A stretch of DNA of 43,557 bases from positions 1-43,557 of IMG/VR virus record IMGVR_UViG_3300010373_000017, one strand, 5' to 3'. Origin of the DNA: a virus. A program made the translations under genes and the position numbers. Below are positions 6,454-18,100 of the stretch, one piece after another; positions within the stretch are counted from its first letter, which is position 1; every line of letters begins with the position of its first letter. Under the pieces are notes generated by a model. That model was not told the DNA's origin. It did not search any database and worked only from the letters and a program-made list of their open reading frames with translations.

Positions 6454-9155
6454 TGGCAGATAATATTAATGATATAGTCGGTAAACAGGCGTTTGAGCAG
6501 GTGGCCACACTAAAGGCCGAACTGACAGATGTTGTTGAGACTATTGAAACTATTAATGCCACTCAAATAAATCTTACAAAGGGATTATCAAGTCAATCTG
6601 GAACAGCAAATTTACAGGCTGTAAATAATCTTCTAAAAGATTTACAGACAAATGTTACTTCCTTATCGGGTGCTTATGAAAAATATAATATAGTAGCCCA
6701 GCAGGTAATAACTAAGAATGCGGATATAGCAGCGTCATTTAATTTAATGCGGTCGGCGTTGTCAGGTAATACAACTGCATTCAATCAATTGACAGCTGCA
6801 CAGAACGCATATGCAGAAAGTTCAGTTAAGGCAAATATAGCTACTAAGTCAACCACAGAAACTACAGGTTTACTTGAAAGGATAGTGGGCCGTATGATAG
6901 TTCGTATCGCTGCTATGGCTGCTATATTCGGAACTACCAAACTTGCTATAGAAGAAGTAGGAAAGGAAGTTGATAAGATCAATTACAAACAAAAAGCTGC
7001 TTTAGATATAGCGCAGGCATCAACTAATAAATATTCCCAGGAAGCAGCAGCATTAGTTGAATTAAAGGCCCGTTTCAATGATGCCGGTACTACTATGGCT
7101 GATAAGCAGGAAATAATAAAACAGCTAAATACACTTTTGGACGGACAATATAAATCAATAAACAATGTGTCAGATGCTGAAAAACTATTTGTCGAGGCCA
7201 CACCTAAAATTATTGAGGCGCTTGAATTAAGGGCTAAAGCAGAAGCGGCATTAAATGCAATAACAAAAGAACAGCAGGAATTATTAGAAAAACAGGCTGA
7301 CCCATCGCAAGTTATTGGTACGTGGCAAAAGATACTTATCGGGCTTGGTTCAGTAGGTCAAACATTAAATAGTGGAAACCATCCGGGCGGCATATCTATA
7401 CCAGGATTTTTTAAAGAAATAGCTCAAAACTATTCAGCTGCTGCCAATGCAGCTGGGAAACATGAGCTACCAGACGAAATAGAAAATACAAAAAAGAAGG
7501 TAGATTTTTTATCGCAATCTTTTATAGATGCTGCTAATGCAAGTAAAAAACTTGCTGATTCAGTAGGTTTTACTGTTGATCCTGACAAAAAAGGAAAAGC
7601 ACCGCATGAATTTACTGAATCACAGCTTAAAGACGAGCAAAAATACACACTCGAACTCGCTCAGGAACAATCTAAACGCCTTCAGACAGAAGCTGATTAT
7701 CTAAAACTTGCTTCAGAAGATGAAACACAATCTTTAGGAGATAGGATATTAGCATATAGAAACTATGTAAATGTAGAGAAAGATGCGCAAAAAGTGCTTA
7801 TAGACGCGCAAATAGAGGAACAAAAAGAAGCACTCGCAACTATAGAAAAATTACAAGGTGGTAAAGGCAAACTTTCAGTTGCAGACCAAAATCTCATCAA
7901 CAGCAAACAAGTTGTGCTTGAAAAGATACAGGTTCTTACAGCTCAATATGGTCTTATAGAAGCTAATGAAACTAAAAAAAGTCAGGATGGCATAAAGAAA
8001 ATTTATAATCAGGATATACAGGTCAGGCTAAAAAACCTGTCTGACATAACAGATAATGTTCGTATCCAGGCAGATCAACAGAAAGAAATAGAAGAAAAAA
8101 AGTATCAGGATGGATTAATAACATACAAACAGTTTAAGGATAAAGAAAAGCAGATAGACGACCAATCTAAGATAACTGGACTTGACTTATCAAAACAATA
8201 CCTAAAGCAGCAAATAGATGATAGCAGTCTATCCGATGCTGACAAAAGCAACTTACAGGCTAAGCTGAATGATGTAATGAAGGCTTTATATGATGCAGAT
8301 GTGAAAAACTTTGATGATGCAGCCAAGAAAAAAGAAGAACGAGCTCAATTATTACAAGATAAAATATTTGAACTATTAAATGAAGGGTTAAATGCAATAT
8401 CAACTATAAATGATAACAATTTTGCACATTGGGATGAATTAAATCAATTAAAGCTACAATCTACAGAGTTAACCTCACAGCAGGAGGTATTGGCAGTAAA
8501 TGCTTCTATTGGAAGCCAAATACAGAAACAGCAACAACTAAACCAAATAAATGCTCAATCTGCTGCACAGGAAAACCAAATAGCACAGGAAAAGAAATTA
8601 CAGGATATAGCGGAGGCTAAATTTAAGCGAGAAGCTGGCATAGCTGCCGTCATCCTGCATACGGCAGAGGCTATCGCCAAGGATACAACAAAAGGTTGGC
8701 CGGAAGATTTGATACCTATAGCTTTTGATTCTGCTATAGGCATAGCGCAACTTGCGGCAGCTTCATCGGCTCCTATACCCCAATATTTTGTCGGGAAGAA
8801 AAAGGGAGAAGGCGGTGGCGTATCACTTGTTGGCGAAAAGGGTGCTGAGTTGATAGTGCATGATGGTAAAATGTGGATTACTCCCCCTACACCAACTTTA
8901 ATGAATGTGCCTAAAGACGCAGAAATATTTACAGCAGAAAAGACCATGCAGATAATGAAGAACACTACATCAAATAGCGCTTCATTCAACGCTTACGCAA
9001 ACAGTCATATAGACAAATATTTAGATAAGCAAACAAGCGAATTAGGTAAAAAAATAGAACAATTAACAATGGTTACTGCCTCAAAAAAGGCAGTTATAAT
9101 AAAAGGTTTTTCAAAAGAACAGGCAGAATACGAACGAATATCATTAGGTAGATAA
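6453..9155 (+). CDS. Tail tape measure protein
   Basis: A 900-aa protein of long alpha-helical, coiled-coil type, the longest helical product of the tail module, which sets tail length and occupies the tube lumen. A hydrophobic helix lies at about residues 147-166 (GRMIVRIAAMAAIFGTTKLA), as in most tape measures. The C-terminal part carries LVGEKGAELIVHDG and PPTPTLMNVPKDAEIFTAE (about 790-830), a pattern common to tape measures of Bacteroidota phages. At about 1.5 angstrom per residue a tail near 130 nm would be expected. It starts in a TAATG overlap with the chaperone candidate and ends in another with the tail-tip gene. Confidence 0.9.
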   Translation: MADNINDIVGKQAFEQVATLKAELTDVVETIETINATQINLTKGLSSQSGTANLQAVNNLLKDLQTNVTSLSGAYEKYNIVAQQVITKNADIAASFNLMRSALSGNTTAFNQLTAAQNAYAESSVKANIATKSTTETTGLLERIVGRMIVRIAAMAAIFGTTKLAIEEVGKEVDKINYKQKAALDIAQASTNKYSQEAAALVELKARFNDAGTTMADKQEIIKQLNTLLDGQYKSINNVSDAEKLFVEATPKIIEALELRAKAEAALNAITKEQQELLEKQADPSQVIGTWQKILIGLGSVGQTLNSGNHPGGISIPGFFKEIAQNYSAAANAAGKHELPDEIENTKKKVDFLSQSFIDAANASKKLADSVGFTVDPDKKGKAPHEFTESQLKDEQKYTLELAQEQSKRLQTEADYLKLASEDETQSLGDRILAYRNYVNVEKDAQKVLIDAQIEEQKEALATIEKLQGGKGKLSVADQNLINSKQVVLEKIQVLTAQYGLIEANETKKSQDGIKKIYNQDIQVRLKNLSDITDNVRIQADQQKEIEEKKYQDGLITYKQFKDKEKQIDDQSKITGLDLSKQYLKQQIDDSSLSDADKSNLQAKLNDVMKALYDADVKNFDDAAKKKEERAQLLQDKIFELLNEGLNAISTINDNNFAHWDELNQLKLQSTELTSQQEVLAVNASIGSQIQKQQQLNQINAQSAAQENQIAQEKKLQDIAEAKFKREAGIAAVILHTAEAIAKDTTKGWPEDLIPIAFDSAIGIAQLAAASSAPIPQYFVGKKKGEGGGVSLVGEKGAELIVHDGKMWITPPTPTLMNVPKDAEIFTAEKTMQIMKNTTSNSASFNAYANSHIDKYLDKQTSELGKKIEQLTMVTASKKAVIIKGFSKEQAEYERISLGR

Positions 9156-11686
9156 TGTCGGCTGGTAAAAAAATACGGTTTTTCCTCATGCAGGACTTTG
9201 ACAATAGCATTTATTACTATTGGGATGGCACGGCTGTTGCAACGTTAACAGATACAACTATTGCCACAAATCCTGCGCCGTCTCAATGTGAAGTTGCCAC
9301 CCCTATAAACTGGACGGACACAGAAATAAAATGGGCGAGAAATGCTACCTATTATGGTGTATTCAGATCGTTATCTACTCAGTTTAAGTTTGTAAAAGAT
9401 GCTGCAGCAATTCTGAGTGATATCTACATAACACAGGGTATTCAGGGAGTTTGCATATTGCGCATACAGATAAGGGACGACATAAACGATTGGTCATATT
9501 CCGATTTGTATGTTTCTAATATAGACTTCTCAAAATATAGCTCAGGATGGTATAATGATAACAGCCCTGATAAATCATCTCCAACAGGATATATATCTTT
9601 AAACACTTTGGATAGTCAACTATCAGAATTACTGAATGCTTATGCCAATACAACATATAATGTTGGAATGACAATAAATAATGTAGATGATGCTGATACT
9701 GAATACATATATACGGATGGTACATTTTTAACTTCTCAATATAATTTCACCTCTGCACAGGGTGGTGATACTGCGGGAGGAAATACATCAAATTCCATTG
9801 GAACGCCACCTTCTGTTACTTTGTCATGGCAAGTGCCTGTAATGTCAAATGTTGCGCCACAGTCGCCATATTTTGGCAATGAGGTAATGCAGAATAATAT
9901 AGTTATCGGAGAACAGATAGGAGATGGCGGAACAGGTACATCTCAGATATTCACAAAGAAGAACTATTTAATTGAATGTCTTGACATATCACCTACAAAC
10001 TTAAAAGCATGGTTATCTGGTAATGTGATAATAGATGTGTTTACCTCGGTAAGCTCAAGCGCCATCTTTAGCGCTGCGATCCTTGGGGTATCAAACGATA
10101 ATATAGTACGCTCTGTACAGATAATATATCAAAAAACATTGGCAACAACATCTGATTTGAGTTTTGCATTTGATGATCCAACTGCTGGCGGTGGTACAAC
10201 TGCGCCAAACATATTCCATAATGCAGCAAATCCGGCATCAATAAGCGTCACAAGTCAGCATGGGATATCTGGTGTGCCTGATGGGTTAGTTTATGCATTG
10301 GCTTTTAATATATCATGCCCCGGAATAGCTCAGCCTTATTCAGTTGCATGCTATACATCTACATCTCCTTATCCATTTACAGGTTCTACCCCCTCGTTTG
10401 TTACCTTAAATATGGGTGGTGGTGTATTGTATCAGCCATCAGCTACTCCTGCATTCAGATATCATAAAGTATGGGAAAAACTTGTACCCTTAATGGCAAG
10501 TACGCAAGGGAACTTTGGTTTTCCAGTCCCACCAATAATCACCTCGTTCACAGGTAGAAGCGATTACCTTTCCAATAGCGCTATAACAAGATCAGCAACA
10601 TACGATAACATACCGTACCAGACATTTATCACTTCCGGAAATGCATTAAGAAATTTCCCCAACTACAGGTATATATCTACTTCCATATCAGATTATTTTA
10701 ATGATGCTTCTCGCAGATGGGCTATGGGTATGGGTATAGAAGGAAATGTTTTAAGACTGGAACCACTCTCCTATTTCTTTGATACAACAACTGAAATAAT
10801 TGACCTTTCAGATGTTGAAATAACTAATTTAACTATAGAGCCATTTACTCAATTTGCTGGAAATAATATAAACGTTGGATATACAGGTCAGGCATTTAAT
10901 GAGTATGGCACTTTAGATGATTATAACCTTACATTGCTATTTCGCACTCCTATTACAAGGATTTTAAAGCAAATTGACTGGACCTGTCCTTATAACGCCT
11001 CTATTTATGAGATAGAAAAAGCTCGTGCAGATCAGCAGGCAAATAATATTGAGGTTGACCCAACTGATACTGTAATAACAGACAGCCAACAGGACAATGC
11101 AGTGTACTTACTAGAGGGCTCATCAGGTATTATATCTTTCGATGGGAAAGCTTGCTGGGAACTTAATAGATACGCATGGGTTACCACAAATACAAAGCCT
11201 CCTGTTACAAACCCAAGCGTTTATGGACTACAGTATCCATCTACGGCTTTTAACTTAGGTCTTACGCCTAAACGTAATCTACTTCGCAATGGCGCTCTAT
11301 TGCATACAATATGCCATAATCTTGACAGCAGCAGTATATTATTTCAATCTGCATCACCTACAGGAAGGCTGTTAACAGATACCCTACAGTCAAAAATGGA
11401 TGCAGGATTGGTAGATGAATATGCAGATATACTTATAAGTTCACTGCCTACACCTTTATTCATCCCTATACTTGTAAAATTTGATAGCCCACAACCTACA
11501 AACCTATGGAGTTTACTAAATACCAATCCACGCGGATATATAAAATTTGTGTGGCAGGGAATTACATATAAAGGCTTCGTTTGGGAGGCGGGCATACATC
11601 CAGGTAATGATTCATTATTCTCTTTCCAACTCCTTCTTACTCCTGATACTGATCTGTCAACTCTTAAATTCTTAGCTGCCGCATGA
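9155..11686 (+). CDS. Large tail-tip protein
   Basis: An 843-aa, mostly beta protein encoded right after the tape measure, where distal tail and tip proteins are found. The N-terminus contains W-T-D-T-E-I-K-W-A-R-N and YYGVFRSLSTQFKFVKDA, the latter resembling baseplate or distal tail proteins of Bacteroidota siphophages that begin with a short region binding the tail hub. The rest lacks catalytic motifs that I recognise. It shares a TAATG junction with the tape measure and an ATGA overlap with the next gene. It probably builds the tip together with the 595-aa protein downstream. Confidence 0.65.
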   Translation: MSAGKKIRFFLMQDFDNSIYYYWDGTAVATLTDTTIATNPAPSQCEVATPINWTDTEIKWARNATYYGVFRSLSTQFKFVKDAAAILSDIYITQGIQGVCILRIQIRDDINDWSYSDLYVSNIDFSKYSSGWYNDNSPDKSSPTGYISLNTLDSQLSELLNAYANTTYNVGMTINNVDDADTEYIYTDGTFLTSQYNFTSAQGGDTAGGNTSNSIGTPPSVTLSWQVPVMSNVAPQSPYFGNEVMQNNIVIGEQIGDGGTGTSQIFTKKNYLIECLDISPTNLKAWLSGNVIIDVFTSVSSSAIFSAAILGVSNDNIVRSVQIIYQKTLATTSDLSFAFDDPTAGGGTTAPNIFHNAANPASISVTSQHGISGVPDGLVYALAFNISCPGIAQPYSVACYTSTSPYPFTGSTPSFVTLNMGGGVLYQPSATPAFRYHKVWEKLVPLMASTQGNFGFPVPPIITSFTGRSDYLSNSAITRSATYDNIPYQTFITSGNALRNFPNYRYISTSISDYFNDASRRWAMGMGIEGNVLRLEPLSYFFDTTTEIIDLSDVEITNLTIEPFTQFAGNNINVGYTGQAFNEYGTLDDYNLTLLFRTPITRILKQIDWTCPYNASIYEIEKARADQQANNIEVDPTDTVITDSQQDNAVYLLEGSSGIISFDGKACWELNRYAWVTTNTKPPVTNPSVYGLQYPSTAFNLGLTPKRNLLRNGALLHTICHNLDSSSILFQSASPTGRLLTDTLQSKMDAGLVDEYADILISSLPTPLFIPILVKFDSPQPTNLWSLLNTNPRGYIKFVWQGITYKGFVWEAGIHPGNDSLFSFQLLLTPDTDLSTLKFLAAA

Positions 11687-13470
11687 GTGCTACATTAAAC
11701 TATATCGGTATTCCTAAAGCATTACCTATAAGGTTTGTGCAATTAGGTGGAATTTACGCACCGCAATACCATTTCCCTCAATTTGATGCTACGTGGTTTC
11801 AAAATACGATACAGTCATGGCAGAATAAGGTGACATACAATCAGAAGATACAATTTAATGACCAGCAGCAATTGCAGTTTCACGCTACAAATGCAAGCAA
11901 TGGGGCAACAATACAGCTTATAGACTGTTCAGGTAAAACGCTATTTACATGGAACCCTGTTTATACACACGCTTTTGCCGGTAATTTAGCTACCATTACT
12001 TTTCCTGCCGCTTCTGGTTCATCGACATATACCATACCATTAACTACCTATCATTTTAAATTCTCGCTATTAGATGTTCCTATGTTGAACCCTGGTAATT
12101 ACCTGTTTTTATTTACTGCTCCTTATGTTGACGGGTCACAGGCCCAGGCTGTTAGTGAACCGCTAACAATAGCTGCAGATTTTCCAGGCACAATAAAGTT
12201 TGAGTATTTTAATAGCACTAATGACCGTGATCTTTTTTTTATTCAGACTAATGCATTATTTGGTTTCCGGACTGAAGGATGGATGGACAGTTTTGTCCCG
12301 ATGACATACGACACGCAATATAATGATTTAGGTTATGATACAAGATTGATAAATGCAGTTCCATACAGGAAACTAAAATTGAATATTGCAGGCACTCGTG
12401 GCGCTCCGGATTGGATATTTGATAAGGTAAATAGAGCTTTTGCCTGTGATAATTGTTTTTTAGATCAATTCCAATATAGTTTGGATGATAGTGGTCAATG
12501 GTCAATGAATCCTTTTCCGCTATATCCTATGCAGGCAGGAAGTATTATTATACGTGAAAGTAATAATAGCGAATCGTCAGTATCAGCAAATATCAACCCC
12601 ATTGCAATATTTACTTATACATCGTTCCCGTATCTTATTATAAGCTTTTCACTGAAAGATATATTTGGGAATATAGTTCCAATAATATCTACACTTACAA
12701 CCATAAAAAACAGCACAGACCAGCTAAATAATCTTAATCAGCTTAATGGCAGTATATCGGTATTAAACAATCTTAAAGGTATTTTTTACTATTCAGGTAA
12801 TACTTTATACTATCAAAATGGTGTTGGTGAGTATTATACTGATATAAATAATGTGCAGGTTTATTCAGGTATGACAATGCAGTTTGCCAATACAGGAACG
12901 ACACTCACATTTACTGCAACATCTGCGTTTTTTAGCAGCTACGTAGATTGGGGGGACGGCACTATAAACACATACGCTACAGGTTCGCATGTGAGAACTC
13001 ATACGTATGCTGGATTACCGGTTGGATCCCCATTCACAATATATGTTTATTATAAAGACATTACATCTATAAGCGTATCGGATGGAAAATTCAATGGCAT
13101 TGGTGGACTTACGCCAAACTCTATGACCTCTTTCGTTGCCGCCGGTTCAGCATTTACAACACTAGACGCTTCTCTATTTGTTGGCAGTCTGGGACTACAT
13201 ACACTTGAATTTAGTGCAGGAGTATTAGCATCTGTTGTAAATCTCAATCAAGCGTGGACACAACTAAGCAGCATTAATTTCTTTAATAACAAAATAAATG
13301 TTTTAGGTGTAGATAAAGTATTTAATGATTATGTAACAGGAGCGGCTACCATACCATCTAGTGGTACATTTCATACAGATGGACAGTCTCCGGCGGCACC
13401 GCCTTCATCGGTAAGTTTAACAGCTAGAAATACATTAATAGCGGATTCATGGACACTAATAACAGATTAA
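11683..13470 (+). CDS. Tail protein with PKD-like domain
   Basis: A 595-aa, beta-rich protein. The N-terminal about 300 residues resemble a tail-tip component with aromatic-rich strands. A PKD-like domain, a small Ig-type fold used for adhesion, is shown by SSYVDWGDGT (about residues 418-427) followed by THTYAGL. After it comes a leucine-rich stretch (SMTSFVAAGSAFTTLDASLF, then LSSINFFNNKI) that resembles repeats of surface proteins. The gene overlaps the tip gene by four bases. A role in host contact is likely; the receptor is unknown. Confidence 0.6.
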   Translation: MSATLNYIGIPKALPIRFVQLGGIYAPQYHFPQFDATWFQNTIQSWQNKVTYNQKIQFNDQQQLQFHATNASNGATIQLIDCSGKTLFTWNPVYTHAFAGNLATITFPAASGSSTYTIPLTTYHFKFSLLDVPMLNPGNYLFLFTAPYVDGSQAQAVSEPLTIAADFPGTIKFEYFNSTNDRDLFFIQTNALFGFRTEGWMDSFVPMTYDTQYNDLGYDTRLINAVPYRKLKLNIAGTRGAPDWIFDKVNRAFACDNCFLDQFQYSLDDSGQWSMNPFPLYPMQAGSIIIRESNNSESSVSANINPIAIFTYTSFPYLIISFSLKDIFGNIVPIISTLTTIKNSTDQLNNLNQLNGSISVLNNLKGIFYYSGNTLYYQNGVGEYYTDINNVQVYSGMTMQFANTGTTLTFTATSAFFSSYVDWGDGTINTYATGSHVRTHTYAGLPVGSPFTIYVYYKDITSISVSDGKFNGIGGLTPNSMTSFVAAGSAFTTLDASLFVGSLGLHTLEFSAGVLASVVNLNQAWTQLSSINFFNNKINVLGVDKVFNDYVTGAATIPSSGTFHTDGQSPAAPPSSVSLTARNTLIADSWTLITD

Positions 13471-13471
13471 A

Positions 13472-14119
13472 ATGGGAAATGATTTAAATCCGGGAGCTTT
13501 ATCAATATCTACTTGCGGACAGGTAACGCCTCCTGTGAATTGGCAACCTGAGAGTATAGCTATATTCAGTGCGTTTTTTAATGCTGGATGCCCATTAACT
13601 TATGCAGAAAAGAGCGCAATAGATGCCGTTGTTATTATTGCAAAATCTTATCATACTGTTCAGATTTACGCATTGCCAATACTTACTCTTGATAGCACAG
13701 GCACAGTAAGCAGGAGTGAATTGCAGGGAGCGATAAGCATTACGCTTGCACTGTTGGAAGGAGAGCCGCTTAATGTAATTGTAGACAGTGGAACGCCTGA
13801 TATTACCCTTAATGCAACTGCGGGAACGGCAACAATCAATATAGGATCACATGATTATTCGGGTCAGCGGTTATTCATGCAATATAAAAAAGGGCAAGTA
13901 CCAACCCCATCAGGGCAAATAACCACTACAGAGCCAATAACATTCACTTCAACACAAGGCCAAACATCATTTACGAATGATGCCTTGGTAAGTGCTATTA
14001 GTGTGATGTTTTTTGTAGAGGGCTCTTTATATCCAGCAACATTAACGCCAACAAACGGGACTATAATATTCAATTCACTTGATGCAGGGCAACTATGCGT
14101 CTTACAAATATTCAAATAA
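13472..14119 (+). CDS. Tail-module protein of unknown function
   Basis: A 215-aa protein with a hydrophobic N-terminal segment without signal features, a central helix (YAEKSAIDAVVIIAKSY), and a beta-rich C-terminal half ending in strands (NGTIIFNSLDAGQLCVLQIF). It is encoded between the PKD protein and the first secreted fibre-like protein and shares a TAATG junction with the latter. I recognise no family. A baseplate or fibre-attachment role is a guess from position. Confidence 0.45.
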   Translation: MGNDLNPGALSISTCGQVTPPVNWQPESIAIFSAFFNAGCPLTYAEKSAIDAVVIIAKSYHTVQIYALPILTLDSTGTVSRSELQGAISITLALLEGEPLNVIVDSGTPDITLNATAGTATINIGSHDYSGQRLFMQYKKGQVPTPSGQITTTEPITFTSTQGQTSFTNDALVSAISVMFFVEGSLYPATLTPTNGTIIFNSLDAGQLCVLQIFK

Positions 14120-15168
14120 TGAAAAGGTTAATTTTTATATCAGTATTATTTCTTGTTGCATCACAGGCGGTTGCGCAATCACAGAATGGGCAGCAATGGG
14201 ATCAGTATTACTTCACTGGCTCTATGGCTATTGGCAAAGGCACCCGTACTTATGCCAATGGTGCTGCTGTCATGGAATTGGGCAACGACAACGCAAAATT
14301 GGGGCTATTGGGTGCAAGAGGTTATAAAGATAGCATACAGAACCCTGTTAGAGGGCTACAGATATATGATATACCTACACTGCATGAGTATGTATATAAT
14401 GGCACAAAATGGGTTATCCAGCTTGACAGCACTAATAATACTGGAGATACCACAAACACAATAGCAACAAAATACTATGTTGATAGTGTGGCAAACTCTA
14501 TCGCTTTTCCTTCATTGGTTCCGACAAGCGGCTTAACAATAACATATAATAGCACAACATCAAACGCTATACAACTGGAAAAAGGCTCAGCCGGAACCAT
14601 AAGCCTAACTTTTAATTGGTCAGGTGGTAGGCAAAAAACAAGTTCTCAGGCAACAAATACACTTTCAACAATAAATGTTAATAGTGTAAATCAGTCATTT
14701 AGCCAACCTGGTTCACCTGGCACAGCTTCTGGTACGTCAGGTACAACGCTTGCAATAAATACAAATGGTTCGTATCAGAATATTGTTACAACTACTGATA
14801 ATAAAACAGCTACCTCAACTGCTACTGTAACATGGTATAATAAATGGTATTATGGGTTTGTAACAGCTGGAGACAATAGCCCATCAGATGCAGATATCAA
14901 AGGCTTGGCAGGGCAAGCGTTCAACACGTCAAGAACACAGCCAAATACTATTGTTTCAAATAGTACTCCTTCTTTATTGGTGATAGCATTTTTAGCGTCT
15001 TTAGATCCTGGTAATATTTCACAGATATATATAAATGGGTTTAATAGTACAGGGGCATTTACAAGGACTGTAAGAAATTTTACTAATGCATCGGGAGACA
15101 TTGAAAGTTATATCATATACGTACAAAATACACCAACATCAGCAGGACTAACATTTAATATTCAATAA
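14119..15168 (+). CDS. Fibre-like protein with Sec signal peptide
   Basis: A 349-aa protein starting at ATG 14119 (TAATG overlap); an upstream ATG at 14095 would mask the signal. The N-terminus MKRLIFISVLFLVASQAVAQ is a clear Sec signal peptide with predicted cleavage after AVA. The mature part starts with repeats like those of phage fibres (GTRTYANGAAVMELGNDNAK, then GLQIYDIPTLHEYVYNGTKW), and the rest is low-complexity Thr/Ser/Asn-rich beta sequence. A signal peptide on a product of the tail module is odd, since virions assemble in the cytoplasm. It may be exported to the cell surface instead of, or before, binding virions. Confidence 0.6.
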   Translation: MKRLIFISVLFLVASQAVAQSQNGQQWDQYYFTGSMAIGKGTRTYANGAAVMELGNDNAKLGLLGARGYKDSIQNPVRGLQIYDIPTLHEYVYNGTKWVIQLDSTNNTGDTTNTIATKYYVDSVANSIAFPSLVPTSGLTITYNSTTSNAIQLEKGSAGTISLTFNWSGGRQKTSSQATNTLSTINVNSVNQSFSQPGSPGTASGTSGTTLAINTNGSYQNIVTTTDNKTATSTATVTWYNKWYYGFVTAGDNSPSDADIKGLAGQAFNTSRTQPNTIVSNSTPSLLVIAFLASLDPGNISQIYINGFNSTGAFTRTVRNFTNASGDIESYIIYVQNTPTSAGLTFNIQ

Positions 15169-15171
15169 GAA

Positions 15172-18100
15172 ATGAGAAAGATATTTTTACTCTTAGCTAT
15201 AGTTTCGGCATCTGTTTACTCTTATGCTCAATCAGGCATAAAGATTATCGCGCCTATTATTCCAAACTCTACAACAGATACTGGATATGGAACTCATGAT
15301 GATACTTTGGGCGTGGGCGGATATATGTGCGTAACAAGCATAGCCTCGCGTAATGCTATACCAATGGCACGTAGAAAGCAGGATATGTTGGTTGCTGTAG
15401 GTACCCCTATAACAGACACTGTTTATCAGCTCAAAGGTGGATTAACTAATGCAAATTGGACAGTTTTCGCAAGTGGGGGTGTTCAAACCGTAAACGGGCA
15501 ATCTCCTGTCGGAGGGGCTATAACCCTAACTACAACTAATGTAGCTGAAGGTTCAAATCAATATTACACAAACACAAGGGTACAGGGGGTGATTGGAGGC
15601 GATACAGCATCTAACGCTTTGCTTACTCCGTATGTTGCTGGCAATACGTATACCAACCAGTCAATTTATTACGCATCTATACAAAAAAGCGGCACAGATA
15701 ACACCAACTTTTATAATATAAATACACAAAAGGCAGTTGTTACGGATACTAATAATATAAGCGAGGGCTTGCTTGTATGGTGGAGCAATGATACAGGAGA
15801 ATATATTGTAAGATTCGATAGTACAAAATGGGAAATAACGCCATATGGGCAAGCTGTAGCTTACTGGACTTATGACGGTGGTGTAACATGGCAACCCAGG
15901 GTTTATCTATATAGCAGTTCAACGACAGACGTACGCAATTATGGTGGTGGTATATGGCATGGCAACCTATATTGGTTCTTCCGTACTTATGATCCAGTAG
16001 GATTGGTTACAAAGAGATTTGTAGGCGTGTCAACAGATAGGGGGCACACTTTCACATATACGGAAATAACAGGACTTTCAGGGTGGGATAATGCCAGCAT
16101 GACACCATTCAGCCATATGGTAATAGGTCGTGGTGACACGGCATTGCAGGGGTTTTATACAACAGGAAGGCTTAACGTGCTGCAAATAATTAATCCTACT
16201 ACGTTCCAGGTATTAACATCGGATAGAATAGCGACGGGAGTAGCCCTTACTGAACCTTCATGGGACTATATGCCATCTACGCAAACCTATTTACTATTAG
16301 GACGTAATGATGGGGGTCAATTGCCCGTAGAACAGTTTCAGGGTGTTTATAGCGGCTCTAATATTACATGGACTGACGCGGGGGCTACTAATACGAGTAT
16401 TACAGGAGTAAAGGGTGTTTCACCATGGGTTTATGCAGATTCCACAAGAAGTAATTGGATAGGTGTTATACCACAGCGTAATGTAGTTAATACTTCAGGC
16501 TCTGCTGGTGCAGAAAAGGATAGTTTACTTGTATTTGTCAATAGTGCCGCATCTGTAAATGGAACACCCACTGGATGGGTTGAGAAAGCCTCCATACAGA
16601 GACCTCTTCCGAATAATATAAATGCATTAAACGGTTACCCTACGGGTGGTAAATGTAATGATAGCACTATAAAACTCATATTCAGTGATCGCACTCAACC
16701 ACTACAGAGTGTAACCATAACAGGACAGCAAAATAGTAGCTGGAATACGCCGTATGAGTTTTCTATAAATTACAGAACAAGTAAGATAGCGAACAATAGT
16801 AAAACTGCGCAGGGCTCGCAATTCCTTAATCCTTTTACCCAAAACTATGACGTACGAAGCTCTGTTGTATCTGGAACAAGTTATGACCCAATCCGTAAAG
16901 AAACCCATAGTGCTGGCAGATCCAAACAGTATATAAACTATACTACTGATTATTCAGATAATCCCGGTGACACTTATTGCAAGGATAGTGATCAGTCAAT
17001 AAGACGAATACCACATGGTGCGATTGGGCAATTCTGGAAGGAAGTAGCTTATGGAAGTGTCTATACGACACCTGCATGGTCTAATATCGATCAATTGCAG
17101 GGAAGGGCCATTGATATAACTACACCGAATACATTCAGTGTCTATATGTGGAACTTTGGGAGTTCTGGCGATTGGTATCCAGTAACATTGACACAGTGGG
17201 CGTATAGCCATACGGAGCAAAACACCGTAGATACAAACACCGTTGGTATAAGCACCCCCAACCTTTACACTACCGGGGCGGCTGGTGTATTAAAGATACA
17301 AGCGCAGATATCGGCAAATACATCAACGACAGTGGATGTTATCCCTAACGGGGCAGGAACGCAGGCACAGGTAACGGTTGGCAACTCAAGCGACATTAAT
17401 AACATGGGAGAGGATAAGCTTAATGTGAATGGAGCGACAGTAACAGAAACAATGGATGCTACAGGTGCAGGTACTGCACCTACTGCCAAATTAATTAAAA
17501 TAGGTGCTACGCAGGTTGCGAAAATTGCCACTGCAAACTTTACGATAAATGAACCTATAATAAGCAGTCCCGCCGCCTACCCAGGTTCAGGAGGATTTTT
17601 AATTTTAGGACATAATACTTCGAATTCTAATGACCAGACGCTTACCACGGCACAGGCGCTTGCCCTTACCAATGTTACCAATACCGATGCCACTACCATT
17701 ATTGCCGCAGGCAATACTATAGAGACACTCGTAACCATTACAGCCAATAGGGCGATCAATTTACCTACACCGTCAACAAATACTGGTGATGAACTTGTTC
17801 TGATCGATCAAAATACTGGGTCATTTGTATACAATTTCAACACAAATAAACCTATAGACGAAAATGGGGCAACCATAAACAATATCCCAAATAATAGTGT
17901 CGAAGTATTTAAAGACAATGGCACTGCATGGGTATTAAGCAATACTCCTTTACAATCAGGTACATCGACACAATCCGGTACCGGATCAGCAACCACTTTT
18001 ACAATTGCTCACAATCTCGGGCTGATACCAACCTATTTTAATGTGATAGCAGGAAATTCGGCAACAACAGGCATAAGTTACATAACTGCAGATGCTACAA